A stretch of 64,000 nt of DNA from NCBI GenBank assembly GCA_965657505.1, contig CBFHON010000007.1:50724-114723 (forward strand). Reading direction: 5' to 3'. Positions 37,741-45,770 of the stretch are shown here, in pieces. The notes beneath the pieces are model-generated. The model worked only from the letters and a program-made list of their open reading frames with translations. It was not told the origin of the DNA and did not search any database. This DNA is from TMED109 sp002171375 (GTDB lineage: Bacteria > Pseudomonadota > Alphaproteobacteria > TMED109). The translations under genes were made by a program, and so were the position numbers. Position 1 is the first letter of the stretch. Each line of letters starts with the position of its first letter.

Positions 37741-38271
37741 TTAAACTCCTAAGGAATTTTGTCTGGTGATTTTTTTTTGTAACTGAATTATTCCATATAA
37801 TAAAGCTTCAGCTGTAGGAGGACAACCTGGAACATAAACATCAACAGGAACAATTCTGTCACAGCCTCTAACTACTGAATAAGAATAATGATAGTATCCT
37901 CCTCCATTAGCGCAACTTCCCATCGAAATAACCCATCTTGGTTCTGGCATCTGATCATAAACTTTTCTCAATGCAGGAGCCATTTTATTTGTTAAAGTCC
38001 CTGCAACTATCATTACATCAGATTGCCTGGGACTTGGCCTAAAGACTAATCCAAAACGGTCTAGATCATATCTACTCGCACCTGCGTGCATCATTTCAAC
38101 TGCACAACATGCAAGACCAAATGACATTGGCCATAACGAGCCTGTCCGAGCCCATGTAAATAGTTTATCTATTCTTGCTACAACAAACCCTTTATTTCTA
38201 ACATCTGAGGCAGCAGCTTCAAATGCTGCTTTGCCCTCAATAAGTTCAACCTTACTTTGCTCTAATCCCAT
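37741..38271 (-). CDS. nuoB: NADH-quinone oxidoreductase subunit B
   Basis: PSST subunit carrying the terminal 4Fe-4S cluster N2, ligated by the tandem C55-C56 and by C120 and C150, all present. GLACCAVEMMHAGASRYDLDRFG and VDVYVPGCPPTAEALLYGI are family signatures. I place the start at ATG 38271 (MGLEQSKVEL) because AGGGG lies 8 bases upstream; it overlaps the nuoA stop by 10 bases. A start at 38292 is in frame but lacks a ribosome binding site. 176 aa. Confidence 0.95.
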   Translation of the reverse strand: MGLEQSKVELIEGKAAFEAAASDVRNKGFVVARIDKLFTWARTGSLWPMSFGLACCAVEMMHAGASRYDLDRFGLVFRPSPRQSDVMIVAGTLTNKMAPALRKVYDQMPEPRWVISMGSCANGGGYYHYSYSVVRGCDRIVPVDVYVPGCPPTAEALLYGIIQLQKKITRQNSLGV

Positions 38272-38627
38272 TCTAAAGCCCCTTTTTTCCATTCATATAT
38301 AAAACCTATTGTTAATAAAAATAGAAATATCATCATTGATATAAATCCGAATATCCCAATATCGGATAGTGCTACTGCCCATGGAAATAAAAATGCTACC
38401 TCTAAATCAAAAATAATAAACAAAATTGCAACTAGGTAGAACCTAACATCAAATTGTATTCTAGCATCTTCAAATGGTTCAAATCCACATTCGTAAGGAG
38501 ATAATTTTTCTGAGTCAGGAAGCTGCTTACCAATTATCCAAGATGATAACGCAAACATTACAGACAATCCTCCTGCAAATGCTATAAAAATTGCTATTGG
38601 AAGATACTCTAGATAGAGTGATGTCAT
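38262..38627 (-). CDS. nuoA: NADH-quinone oxidoreductase subunit A
   Basis: First gene of the complex I operon. Three membrane helices with the conserved loop PYECGFEPFEDARIQFDVRFYLVAILFIIFDLEVAFLFPWA (about residues 44-84). 121 aa. GAGGT lies 7 bases before the ATG. A TATAAT sequence on the minus strand at 38648-38643 could be the -10 box, but no -35 box is convincing. Confidence 0.95.
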   Translation of the reverse strand: MTSLYLEYLPIAIFIAFAGGLSVMFALSSWIIGKQLPDSEKLSPYECGFEPFEDARIQFDVRFYLVAILFIIFDLEVAFLFPWAVALSDIGIFGFISMMIFLFLLTIGFIYEWKKGALEWD

Positions 38628-38929
38628 AAATTACCTCAAAAAATTATAATGAAATTAATATTAATAATATGTTTTTCATTTAATAGCCCTTATGTATATC
38701 TAAATTGTAATAAAAACAATAAAATTACAGAAAAAAATAAAATAAATTTAACATCTATAACTAACACCAAAACTTCGTATGGAAAAATTTCCTTTTTAAA
38801 TAAAAAAAATCCTATTCAAAACTATAACTATTAGTGTATACTCCTATTTCAGAGCTTTAGATTAAAATTATAATTTTTAAATAAAAACCAATAATTACAA
38901 TAAGTTATTTTAAATATATAGGAATATTT
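38628..38929. other. Divergent intergenic region between nuoA and the catabolic genes
   Basis: About 300 very AT-rich bases at the point where coding switches from minus to plus strand, so it must carry promoters for both sides. On the minus strand TATAAT is at 38648-38643 before nuoA; on the plus strand TATAAT is at 38869-38874 before the enolase-superfamily gene, with only a weak -35. A 61-codon open frame (38649-38834, plus) has no Shine-Dalgarno sequence and Lys/Asn-rich low-complexity content. I see no RNA gene here. Confidence 0.5.
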
Positions 38930-40018
38930 ATGAATATAAAAAATGTTGAGATCCTAGCTTATACAGTTCCACTAAAAGAACCAGTTAAAGCATATGCCGC
39001 TGGACTAATGACAGGATTTGGTATGGTAATAGTTAAGATTACAGATGAAAATGGTAACATAGGCCAAGGTTATACTACTATGCACAGTAATCAAGAATTA
39101 GCTATCGCAAGAATCATTGAAGATACTTTTAAGCCAATTTTATTAAATAATGACTCTTCATTAATAGAATTTTTATGGAAACAAATGTGGAAACAAACTC
39201 ATTACGCTGGAAGAGGAGGACCAGTAAGTTTTGCAATTGCTGCTGTAGATGCTGCTCTTTGGGATTTAATGGGGCAAAGAGTAAAACAACCTCTATGGAA
39301 ACTACTCGGAGGCTATTCTTCTAAAGTAAAAGTTTATGCAGGGAATATAGACCTAAACTTTTCTATAGAAAAAATCTTAGATAATGCTTCTAGAAATATT
39401 GAACAAGGTTACAAAGCTATAAAAATGAGATTAGGAAGAGAAACTTTAAAAGAGGATTTACAAAGAGTTGAAGCTGTAAGAAATCATATAGGAGATTCCA
39501 TGGAATTAATGGCTGATGCAAATGAAGCCTGGAGAGTTGACCAAGCTCTTAAAGCTTCAAATGAACTAGCTAATTTTAACCTCACTTGGCTAGAAGAGCC
39601 TATAACTCCTGATGATTATAGAGGTTATGCCTATCTTAAAAATAATGGAGCTACTCCTTTAGCTTCAGGAGAAAACTTACACACCTTAAAAGAGTTTCAA
39701 GAGCTTTTTTATTATAATGGAGTAGATTTTCCAGAGCCTGATTATACTACTTGTGGAGGTTTTACTCCATTTATGAAAATTGCTAAATTAGCTGAAGCTT
39801 ATAATCTTCCAGTTATGTCTCATGGAGCTCATGATGTACATATTCAGCTACTTGCAGCTTGCCCTAATGCAGCATATATGGAAGTTCATGCTTTTGGAAT
39901 AGAAGATTATATTTCAAATCCTCTTAAAATTGAAAATGGATTTGGAGTAGCTTCAGACCTACCCGGAATTGGCTTTGAATTCGATCTTGGTAAACTTAAA
40001 CAATATAAAACAAACTAG
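38930..40018 (+). CDS. Mandelate racemase/muconate lactonizing enzyme family protein (enolase superfamily)
   Basis: The capping domain (about 1-120) is followed by an (alpha/beta)7-beta barrel. Active-site residues fall one position after those of mandelate racemase: K165, D196, E222, E248 (metal ligands), D271, H298 and E318. The residue equal to its second catalytic Lys is Arg 167 (KMR in place of KxK). The His-Asp dyad on the other face is intact, so one-base chemistry such as acid-sugar dehydration, or a modified racemisation, is more likely than mandelate racemisation (inference). Substrate unknown. AGGA precedes the ATG. First gene of a plus-strand run of five genes. Confidence 0.85.
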   Translation: MNIKNVEILAYTVPLKEPVKAYAAGLMTGFGMVIVKITDENGNIGQGYTTMHSNQELAIARIIEDTFKPILLNNDSSLIEFLWKQMWKQTHYAGRGGPVSFAIAAVDAALWDLMGQRVKQPLWKLLGGYSSKVKVYAGNIDLNFSIEKILDNASRNIEQGYKAIKMRLGRETLKEDLQRVEAVRNHIGDSMELMADANEAWRVDQALKASNELANFNLTWLEEPITPDDYRGYAYLKNNGATPLASGENLHTLKEFQELFYYNGVDFPEPDYTTCGGFTPFMKIAKLAEAYNLPVMSHGAHDVHIQLLAACPNAAYMEVHAFGIEDYISNPLKIENGFGVASDLPGIGFEFDLGKLKQYKTN

Positions 40019-40025
40019 AGGTAAT

Positions 40026-40472
40026 ATGTACAAAGAAGAATATATTGAAATTGCTAATGCTCCTGAGGAATTTAAAGTTTATGAATCTCGTGATGGAATG
40101 TTCTCAGATAGAATTGGACCTTATTTTATTAAAGGACGGTATCCTGAAGTAACAATGGGGATTAGGATTTTAGATCACCACTCAAACTTAAACGGGGTAT
40201 CTCATGGAGGATTATTAATGGCCTTTGTTGATACAGTAGGTGGATATATTGCAGCAAAAGCAGGCGAAGGACCAAGCGTTACGGCGAATTTTAATGCTAA
40301 TTTCATGAGGCCTGCTCCAGTAGGAGCCTGGGTAGAAGGAACAGGAAAGGCATTAAAGGTAGGTAGGAAAGCAATTTTTATTAGAGTTGAGTTAACCTTA
40401 AAAAATAAATTAATTTTTACAGCTGAAGGTATTTGGCAAAAGATAAATAAAGAGAAAGGAATAATTACATAA
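40026..40472 (+). CDS. PaaI-type hot-dog thioesterase
   Basis: 148 aa single hot-dog domain. The 4HBT/PaaI signature NGVSHGGLLMAFVDTVGGY is at 56-73, with H60-G61-G62 and Asp 69 as the expected catalytic region. These enzymes hydrolyse acyl-CoA or phenylacetyl-CoA-like thioesters. I start at ATG 40026, which has AGAGGT upstream; a longer in-frame reading to 39969 would lie inside the previous gene. The stop and the next start overlap (TAATG), so it is cotranslated with the GST-like gene. Substrate not predictable. Confidence 0.85.
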   Translation: MYKEEYIEIANAPEEFKVYESRDGMFSDRIGPYFIKGRYPEVTMGIRILDHHSNLNGVSHGGLLMAFVDTVGGYIAAKAGEGPSVTANFNANFMRPAPVGAWVEGTGKALKVGRKAIFIRVELTLKNKLIFTAEGIWQKINKEKGIIT

Positions 40473-41080
40473 TGAAATTATTATATACAGTAACATCACC
40501 TATCGCTAGAAAATGCAGAATAATGGCTAGAGAACTTAATTTAATGGATCAAATTGAAGAAGTAATTACTACAACAAGATCTGAAGACGCGTTAATAATG
40601 AAAAATAATCCAAATGGAATGGTTCCTACTCTCGAGACAGATGAAGGTTTTAATATAGTAGAATCAATGGCAATCTGTAATTATTTAGAAAAGCAAAGTA
40701 ATAATAAAGAATTTATTACGCAGGATGAAACAAAATATTGGCAAATATATGCTTTAGATTCAATAGCATCTCAAACTTTTGAATCAATTGTTTCTCGTGC
40801 GCGAGAAAGAATATATAAGCCTGAAGAATTTCATTACCCAGATGGAATTAAACATGAACAAGGTAGAGCAGAAAGAACATTAGACCTTTTAGAAAAAGAA
40901 TCTCCAAACTATATAGATACATTTAATAAATTACATGTAACTATTGGTCTATGTGGACTAGTACTTGATAATGTATTTCCTAATGAAGAATGGAAAAACA
41001 ATAGAAGAAACTTAGCTAACATCTATGAAAGTTTTATGAAAAGAGATTCATTTTCAGATACAATAATAAAAAAAGATTAG
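40472..41080 (+). CDS. Glutathione S-transferase-like protein
   Basis: 202 aa protein with an N-terminal thioredoxin-like domain (1-75) and an all-helical C-terminal domain. The start MKLLYTVTSPIARKCR fits bacterial GSTs of the kind with Ser near residue 9; the cis-Pro motif MVP is at 50-52 and the glutathione-binding ES pair at 64-65 (VESMAICNYL). The reaction is unknown: these enzymes conjugate, dehalogenate, isomerise or cleave ethers with glutathione. It sits in a probable operon with a thioesterase and an SDR. Confidence 0.85.
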   Translation: MKLLYTVTSPIARKCRIMARELNLMDQIEEVITTTRSEDALIMKNNPNGMVPTLETDEGFNIVESMAICNYLEKQSNNKEFITQDETKYWQIYALDSIASQTFESIVSRARERIYKPEEFHYPDGIKHEQGRAERTLDLLEKESPNYIDTFNKLHVTIGLCGLVLDNVFPNEEWKNNRRNLANIYESFMKRDSFSDTIIKKD

Positions 41081-41107
41081 TATTTTAACGGATAGAAAGA
41101 GAAAACA

Positions 41108-41833
41108 ATGACTACTAATGAAAAAATTTGTTTAATTGCAGGATGCGGACCTGGTACTGGAACAGAAAGCGTAAAAAAATTTACTCAAGAAGGTTATAAA
41201 GTTGCAATGCTAGCAAGAAATACTGATCTTTTAAATGAACTCCAATCAAAATTTAAAAATGCCTATGCATACAAATGTGATGTATCTGATATGGAGCAAA
41301 TTGCTAATGTATGTTCTAAAGTCAAAAAGGACATAGGCAACCCAAATATATTTATTCATAATGCAGTTGCTGGTGTTGCAGATGGCGGCTTAGCAGGAAG
41401 TTTTTTAAGTGATAACCCTGAAAGGTTGGATAGAAACTTTAAAGTAAACACAAAATCATTACTATACTTTGCCCGAGAACTAGCTCCGAGTATGATTGAA
41501 AATAAATCGGGTTCAATAATAATTACTGGAAACACTTCTGCTCTCAGAGGTAAACCCGATTTTATTTATTTTGCCCCAACAAAAGCTGCTCAAAGAGTAA
41601 TGGCAGAATCTTTGGCAAGAGAATTAGGCCCCAAAGGAGTTCATGTGGCTTATATTTTAATTGATGCGGCAATTGATACTCCAAGAACAAGACCAATATT
41701 TGCTGCGGACAAAGATGATAATTTTTTCTGCAAACCAAAAGATATTGCAAATGAAATATTTCATATAGCGCACCAAGCTAGATCTGCTTGGTCTTTCAAT
41801 GTAGAACTTAGACCGGATATAGAAAAATGGTAA
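41108..41833 (+). CDS. Short-chain dehydrogenase-like protein with Phe at the catalytic Tyr position
   Basis: Rossmann-fold SDR of 241 aa. The cofactor loop is GCGPGTG (12-18), the NNAG-like motif is HNAVAG (84-89), and Thr/Asn replace the usual Ser region. In the YxxxK motif the Tyr position is Phe (F155-A-P-T-K159; a Tyr sits one residue earlier). The GxGxGxG loop and Phe substitution occur in a divergent SDR group whose chemistry is not settled (family recollection). ELGPKGVHVAYILIDAAIDTPR is typical of that group. It is preceded by a 27-base gap and overlaps the next gene by 7 bases. Confidence 0.82.
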   Translation: MTTNEKICLIAGCGPGTGTESVKKFTQEGYKVAMLARNTDLLNELQSKFKNAYAYKCDVSDMEQIANVCSKVKKDIGNPNIFIHNAVAGVADGGLAGSFLSDNPERLDRNFKVNTKSLLYFARELAPSMIENKSGSIIITGNTSALRGKPDFIYFAPTKAAQRVMAESLARELGPKGVHVAYILIDAAIDTPRTRPIFAADKDDNFFCKPKDIANEIFHIAHQARSAWSFNVELRPDIEKW

Positions 41834-42642
41834 GTAGTAATAAACCCTTAATGAGAATATTTTGTTATATACCTACTCCAAGAATTTGGAAATCCACAAT
41901 AACAGCTAGGTTTTTGGATATTAATATTGAAGTAAGAGGAACAAAACCTCCTGAAATTAAAAATTGGTTGTGGGATTTTGATGCTAGACCTTTAACAGAG
42001 GAAGATAAAATTAAATTAGCAGATAAAACTTCTGCTGGAAGAACAGGCTTTTCGATAAAGCTCTACAAGACAGATGAATTTTTGAAGGCACACCCTTATG
42101 GAACTATTCCAGCTGCATTTAGTTCTGATGGCAAAATAGGTGTTTTTGAATCTAATAGTATAATGCGATTAGTAGCACGACTAAAGAAGAAAAATAACAA
42201 CATATATGGCTCTAACCCCTATGAAACATCTAGAATAGATGGTTTTTTAGATGCCTCTCTTATATTTGCAAGATCATCCCAAAAATATCTACTCTCTATC
42301 AACAATAATTCTGCAACTCTTAAAATTAGAGATGAAGCTAAAGAAGCATATATGAACTATATGATAGGAATAGAAAATGCGCTTAAAGAAAATAAAAAAT
42401 ATGGATTTATTACTTCTAAAAATATTACTCTAGCTGACATATGTTTTTTCTGCGAGTTATCATTATTCTATAGAGAAATTATGCCTTATGAAAAATCTGA
42501 TAAAATAACCTCAATTATTAGAGAAATAGGCCCTTCTGAGTTTAAATTATCATTAAAACATTTTCAAAAACTAAGAAAACATCCTCTGTTTAAAATAGAT
42601 TCTAAAAAATACCTAGATAGTATAGATAAAAAATCAACTTAG
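41827..42642 (+). CDS. Glutathione S-transferase-like protein with inserted segment
   Basis: 271 aa protein. The N-terminal thioredoxin-like fold is recognisable from MRIFCYIPTPR (residues 9-19), with a cis-Pro at TIPAA (P95) and the glutathione-binding E108-S109 (FESNSIMRLV). About 30 extra residues (roughly 43-80, containing WDFDARPLTEEDK) lie between the first beta-alpha-beta unit and the cis-Pro, which is longer than in ordinary GSTs. The ATG at 41827 overlaps the SDR stop; ATG 41851 is an alternative start. It converges with the next gene and overlaps its 3' end by nine bases. Function unknown. Confidence 0.75.
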   Translation: MVSSNKPLMRIFCYIPTPRIWKSTITARFLDINIEVRGTKPPEIKNWLWDFDARPLTEEDKIKLADKTSAGRTGFSIKLYKTDEFLKAHPYGTIPAAFSSDGKIGVFESNSIMRLVARLKKKNNNIYGSNPYETSRIDGFLDASLIFARSSQKYLLSINNNSATLKIRDEAKEAYMNYMIGIENALKENKKYGFITSKNITLADICFFCELSLFYREIMPYEKSDKITSIIREIGPSEFKLSLKHFQKLRKHPLFKIDSKKYLDSIDKKST

Positions 42643-43431
42643 ATCATGACCTGCTGAAGCTACAAGGCCTCCATCACAGGTTATAACTTCACCAATTGTA
42701 TATGCACCAGCTCGTGATGATAAAAATATTGCTAGACCAGCTATATCTTCAGGAGTTCCTATTCTACCTCGCGGATTTTTTGCTTCTAATTCCTTATAAT
42801 CAAATTCAACGGCCGAACCAAGCATTTTACTAGGAAATGGTCCAGGAGCTATTGCATTAACGTTAATATGCTTACTTACTAATTCAGAAGCTAATACTCT
42901 TGTCATATGATGCACTGCAGATTTTGCAGCACTGTAAGAAAAGTTTTTAAATTCAGGTTTATTTATTCCATCTATGGAGCCTATATTTATTATTCGTGAC
43001 GGATCTATCGTTGAAGAAGATTGCGTCAAAAGAGGTAATAATTCTTTTGTAAGAAAAAACATAGATTTTACGCAAAGATCCATTACTTTATCCCAACCAA
43101 TCTCGGGAAAATCTTCAATTGGTGATGCCCAAGCTGCTCCAGCATTATTAACTAATATATCCAGATGGTCCTCATTTTCATTAATAATTTTAGCTAATTC
43201 TTTCACTCCATCTAAAGTAGAAATATCAGATTTTATTCCAATACACTCAGAATCATATTTATCTGAAATTATTTTTGCAGTCTCAATAACAGTATTTTTT
43301 GATCTAGCTGAAATATATACTTTTGCTCCATTTGCACAAAAACCTGATGCTATCATCTCACCTATTCCTCTTGAACCACCAGTTACAAGGGCTACTTTTC
43401 CTTTTATTGAAAACAAATCATTTAATAACAT
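42634..43431 (-). CDS. Classical short-chain dehydrogenase/reductase
   Basis: 265 aa NAD(P)-dependent oxidoreductase of the FabG type. The cofactor motif TGGSRGIG is at 17-24, NNAGAAW at 95-101, and the catalytic Ser 152, Tyr 166 and Lys 170 (YSAAK) are all present. The C-terminal IGEVITCDGGL is standard. Closest named groups are gluconate 5-dehydrogenase and rhamnolipid-type SDRs, but the substrate cannot be told from sequence. It is on the opposite strand from its neighbours and shares a 98-base divergent promoter region with the ABC transporter genes. Confidence 0.88.
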   Translation of the reverse strand: MLLNDLFSIKGKVALVTGGSRGIGEMIASGFCANGAKVYISARSKNTVIETAKIISDKYDSECIGIKSDISTLDGVKELAKIINENEDHLDILVNNAGAAWASPIEDFPEIGWDKVMDLCVKSMFFLTKELLPLLTQSSSTIDPSRIINIGSIDGINKPEFKNFSYSAAKSAVHHMTRVLASELVSKHINVNAIAPGPFPSKMLGSAVEFDYKELEAKNPRGRIGTPEDIAGLAIFLSSRAGAYTIGEVITCDGGLVASAGHDLS

Positions 43432-43529
43432 AATAAATCCTAAATAATTTTAAAATAAATATTGAACTTTAACTACGTCAATGTACTATGTCTCTCTACG
43501 TAATTCAATCATGGGTGAGGAATTTCAAT

Positions 43530-44792
43530 ATGTTAATCAAATTTATAAAATTATTTTTACTTATTTCTACTTTAGTTTCCTATTCTATTGCATCAAAAGC
43601 AGATGAAACAATTAAAATAGCAATTATAGAACCAATGTCAGGTCCTCTAGCTTCTGTTGGATTAGATTTGATTGAAGGATTAGAATTCTTTGCTGAAAGA
43701 ATAAATAATGCGGGAGGAGTACTAGGTGGAAAACATATTGAGATAGTTCCTTATGATAACGCGATGGTTGCTGAAAAAACTATTCAGCAATTGAGAAAAG
43801 TCATTGATGAAGATATAAGGTATGTAACACAAGGTGTGGGTTCAAATCATGCACTTAATATTATTAAAACACTTGGAAAACATAATAAAAGAAACCCTGG
43901 TAAAGAAATTATGTTTCTTAATCACTCGGCAGTAACAACTTCATTTACAAATGAATTATGTAATTTTTATCATTTTAGGTTTGATGCAAACGTAGATATG
44001 AAAGTTGCAGCTTTAGTATCTCAAATGACAAAAGACCCGAGTATAAAAAAGGTATACCTTTTGAATCAGAATTATGCTTATGGACAATCCTTTCAAGCGG
44101 CTGCTAGAAGGTTACTTGCTGAAAGAGCACCACAAATAGAAATAGTGGGCGATGAACTAATTGTTCCATTTGGTAAAATTTTAGATTTTAATCCTTATGT
44201 TTCTAAAATTACTTCTAGCGGTGCGGATACTATATTGACTGGAAATTGGGGGCCAGATGCTGCTCGTTTGATTAAAGCTACAACAAATTCGCAGTTAAAA
44301 GTTAAATTTTATACTATTTATGCAGGTATCCCAGCTGCTATGAACTCAATGGGAGCAAAGGTTTCAACTTTTAATCCAATAGTACAAGTTACAGAATCAC
44401 ATGAAAATGACTCTACTCACCCAGACTGGTTAAAAGAAATTGATGCAGAATATATGGAGTTTGCAAACAAGAGTCCCTACGCAGATAGACAGAGATTTAT
44501 GATGGAAATGTTTGCTGCTGCAGTTGAACAGGCTGGAACTGCCGATCCTACTCAAGTAGCATGGGAATTGGAGGGTATGACAGGTAGAGGCGCTCATGGT
44601 GATGTATTTATGAGAGCAGAAGACCATCAGATGCATTTTGATATGGTTTTAAGTCATATTTCAACTAATGTTGAAAAAACATTTATTTATAATAATGAAG
44701 ATTATGGTATGGCTTATGAAACTGACGGATGGGTAGATGTGGCAGATATTACATTACCTACTACTTGCAAAATGAAAAGACCTAAAAGATAA
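43530..44792 (+). CDS. ABC transporter substrate-binding protein, branched-chain amino acid/amide (LivJ) type
   Basis: Periplasmic type I binding protein. I start at ATG 43530, which has GAGG 9 bases upstream and opens directly on a signal peptide (MLIKFIKLFLLISTLVSYSIASKA); an ATG 14 codons earlier lacks this logic. The mature domain begins ETIKIAIIEPMSGPLASVGLD and has the two-lobed Peripla_BP_6 layout with NNAGGVLGG and LNQNYAYGQS. Ligands of this family range from branched-chain amino acids to urea, amides and aromatic acids. 420 aa. It is first in a five-gene importer operon. Confidence 0.9.
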   Translation: MLIKFIKLFLLISTLVSYSIASKADETIKIAIIEPMSGPLASVGLDLIEGLEFFAERINNAGGVLGGKHIEIVPYDNAMVAEKTIQQLRKVIDEDIRYVTQGVGSNHALNIIKTLGKHNKRNPGKEIMFLNHSAVTTSFTNELCNFYHFRFDANVDMKVAALVSQMTKDPSIKKVYLLNQNYAYGQSFQAAARRLLAERAPQIEIVGDELIVPFGKILDFNPYVSKITSSGADTILTGNWGPDAARLIKATTNSQLKVKFYTIYAGIPAAMNSMGAKVSTFNPIVQVTESHENDSTHPDWLKEIDAEYMEFANKSPYADRQRFMMEMFAAAVEQAGTADPTQVAWELEGMTGRGAHGDVFMRAEDHQMHFDMVLSHISTNVEKTFIYNNEDYGMAYETDGWVDVADITLPTTCKMKRPKR

Positions 44793-44822
44793 AAAATTAA
44801 ATTTTCAGAATAGGATAATAAA

Positions 44823-45770
44823 TTGGACGTAATTTTATTTACATTATTTAATGGTTTGCTCTATGGGATGTTGCTTTTTATGCTTTCCAGTGGTCTTACT
44901 TTAATATTTGGAATGATGGGTGTTCTTAATTTTGCTCACGCATCATTTTTTATGCTAGGAGCTTATTTTGCTTATCAAATTAGTAAATATATTGGATTTA
45001 TTCCTGCTTTATTTATCGCGCCTCTAATAATAGCTTTTTGTGGAGCTATGGTAGAAAAATATGCTTTAAGAAGAGTGCATAAATTCGGACATGTAGCAGA
45101 ACTTTTATTTACTTTTGGGTTATTTTATATAATAGAAGAACTAGTTCAAATGATATGGGGTAAAGTACCTGTAGGTTATCATGTACCTGAATACTTAGAC
45201 TTTACTTTATTTTCTATGAGTGGAATGGGATATCAAGCATATGCTATGTTTACTTTAGTAGTATCAGTAGCTATGTTTGTAGTTCTATTTTCTGTACTTA
45301 CAAAAACTAGAGCTGGCCTAATTATTCAAGCCGCACTAACACATCCAGAAATAGTGTCCTCATTAGGACACAATGTGCCGAGAGTTTTTATGCTTGTATT
45401 TGGATTAGGATGTGCATTAGCTGGTCTTGCAGGAGTTTTAGCAGGAAATACCTTAGGAACTGAGCCATCAATGGCACTATCTTTAGGTCCGATAGTATTT
45501 GTAGTTATAGTAGTTGGTGGACTAGGTTCGCTTAAAGGGGCACTAGTAGCCTCAATTTTAATTGGTGTTGTGCAAACTACGGCTATATCTCTTGACTATT
45601 CTATTAATAATTTTATTGAGTTTATTGGTTTAAGTGTTGATGTAGAAAGTTTATGGCGTATCATAATAGATTTAACTATATCTCAAGTCGCTCCTATTCT
45701 TCCATATTTACTGCTAGTACTTATGTTAATATTTAGGCCACGAGGCTTATATGGAAATAGAGACGTATGA
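44823..45770 (+). CDS. livH: ABC transporter permease, LivH type
   Basis: 315 aa inner-membrane permease with about eight membrane helices and the family segments GLTLIFGMMGVLNFAHASFFMLGAYFAY and VVIVVGGLGSLKGALVASILIGVVQT. The start is a TTG preceded by AGGATAATAAA; no ATG precedes the conserved N-terminus. It follows the binding-protein gene by 30 bases and overlaps livM by four bases (ATGA). The symbol denotes family only; substrate is not assigned. Confidence 0.9.
   Translation: MDVILFTLFNGLLYGMLLFMLSSGLTLIFGMMGVLNFAHASFFMLGAYFAYQISKYIGFIPALFIAPLIIAFCGAMVEKYALRRVHKFGHVAELLFTFGLFYIIEELVQMIWGKVPVGYHVPEYLDFTLFSMSGMGYQAYAMFTLVVSVAMFVVLFSVLTKTRAGLIIQAALTHPEIVSSLGHNVPRVFMLVFGLGCALAGLAGVLAGNTLGTEPSMALSLGPIVFVVIVVGGLGSLKGALVASILIGVVQTTAISLDYSINNFIEFIGLSVDVESLWRIIIDLTISQVAPILPYLLLVLMLIFRPRGLYGNRDV

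Noticed and set aside
38649..38834. A 61-codon plus-strand open frame between nuoA and the enolase-superfamily gene
   Set aside because: No Shine-Dalgarno sequence, Lys/Asn/Ile low complexity expected from AT-rich DNA, and no lipobox or membrane logic; it would also cover the promoter region of the nuo operon.
39969..40025. N-terminal extension of the thioesterase gene into the preceding gene
   Set aside because: ATG 40026 has AGAGGT and begins the normal hot-dog domain; the extension overlaps the enolase-superfamily coding sequence.
42634..42642. Possible frameshift where the second GST and the SDR overlap tail to tail
   Set aside because: Both proteins have normal family C-termini; a nine-base convergent overlap is ordinary in this dense genome.
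43488..43529. Earlier start for the LivJ-type binding protein
   Set aside because: It would put 14 polar residues before the signal peptide; ATG 43530 has GAGG and opens the signal peptide directly.
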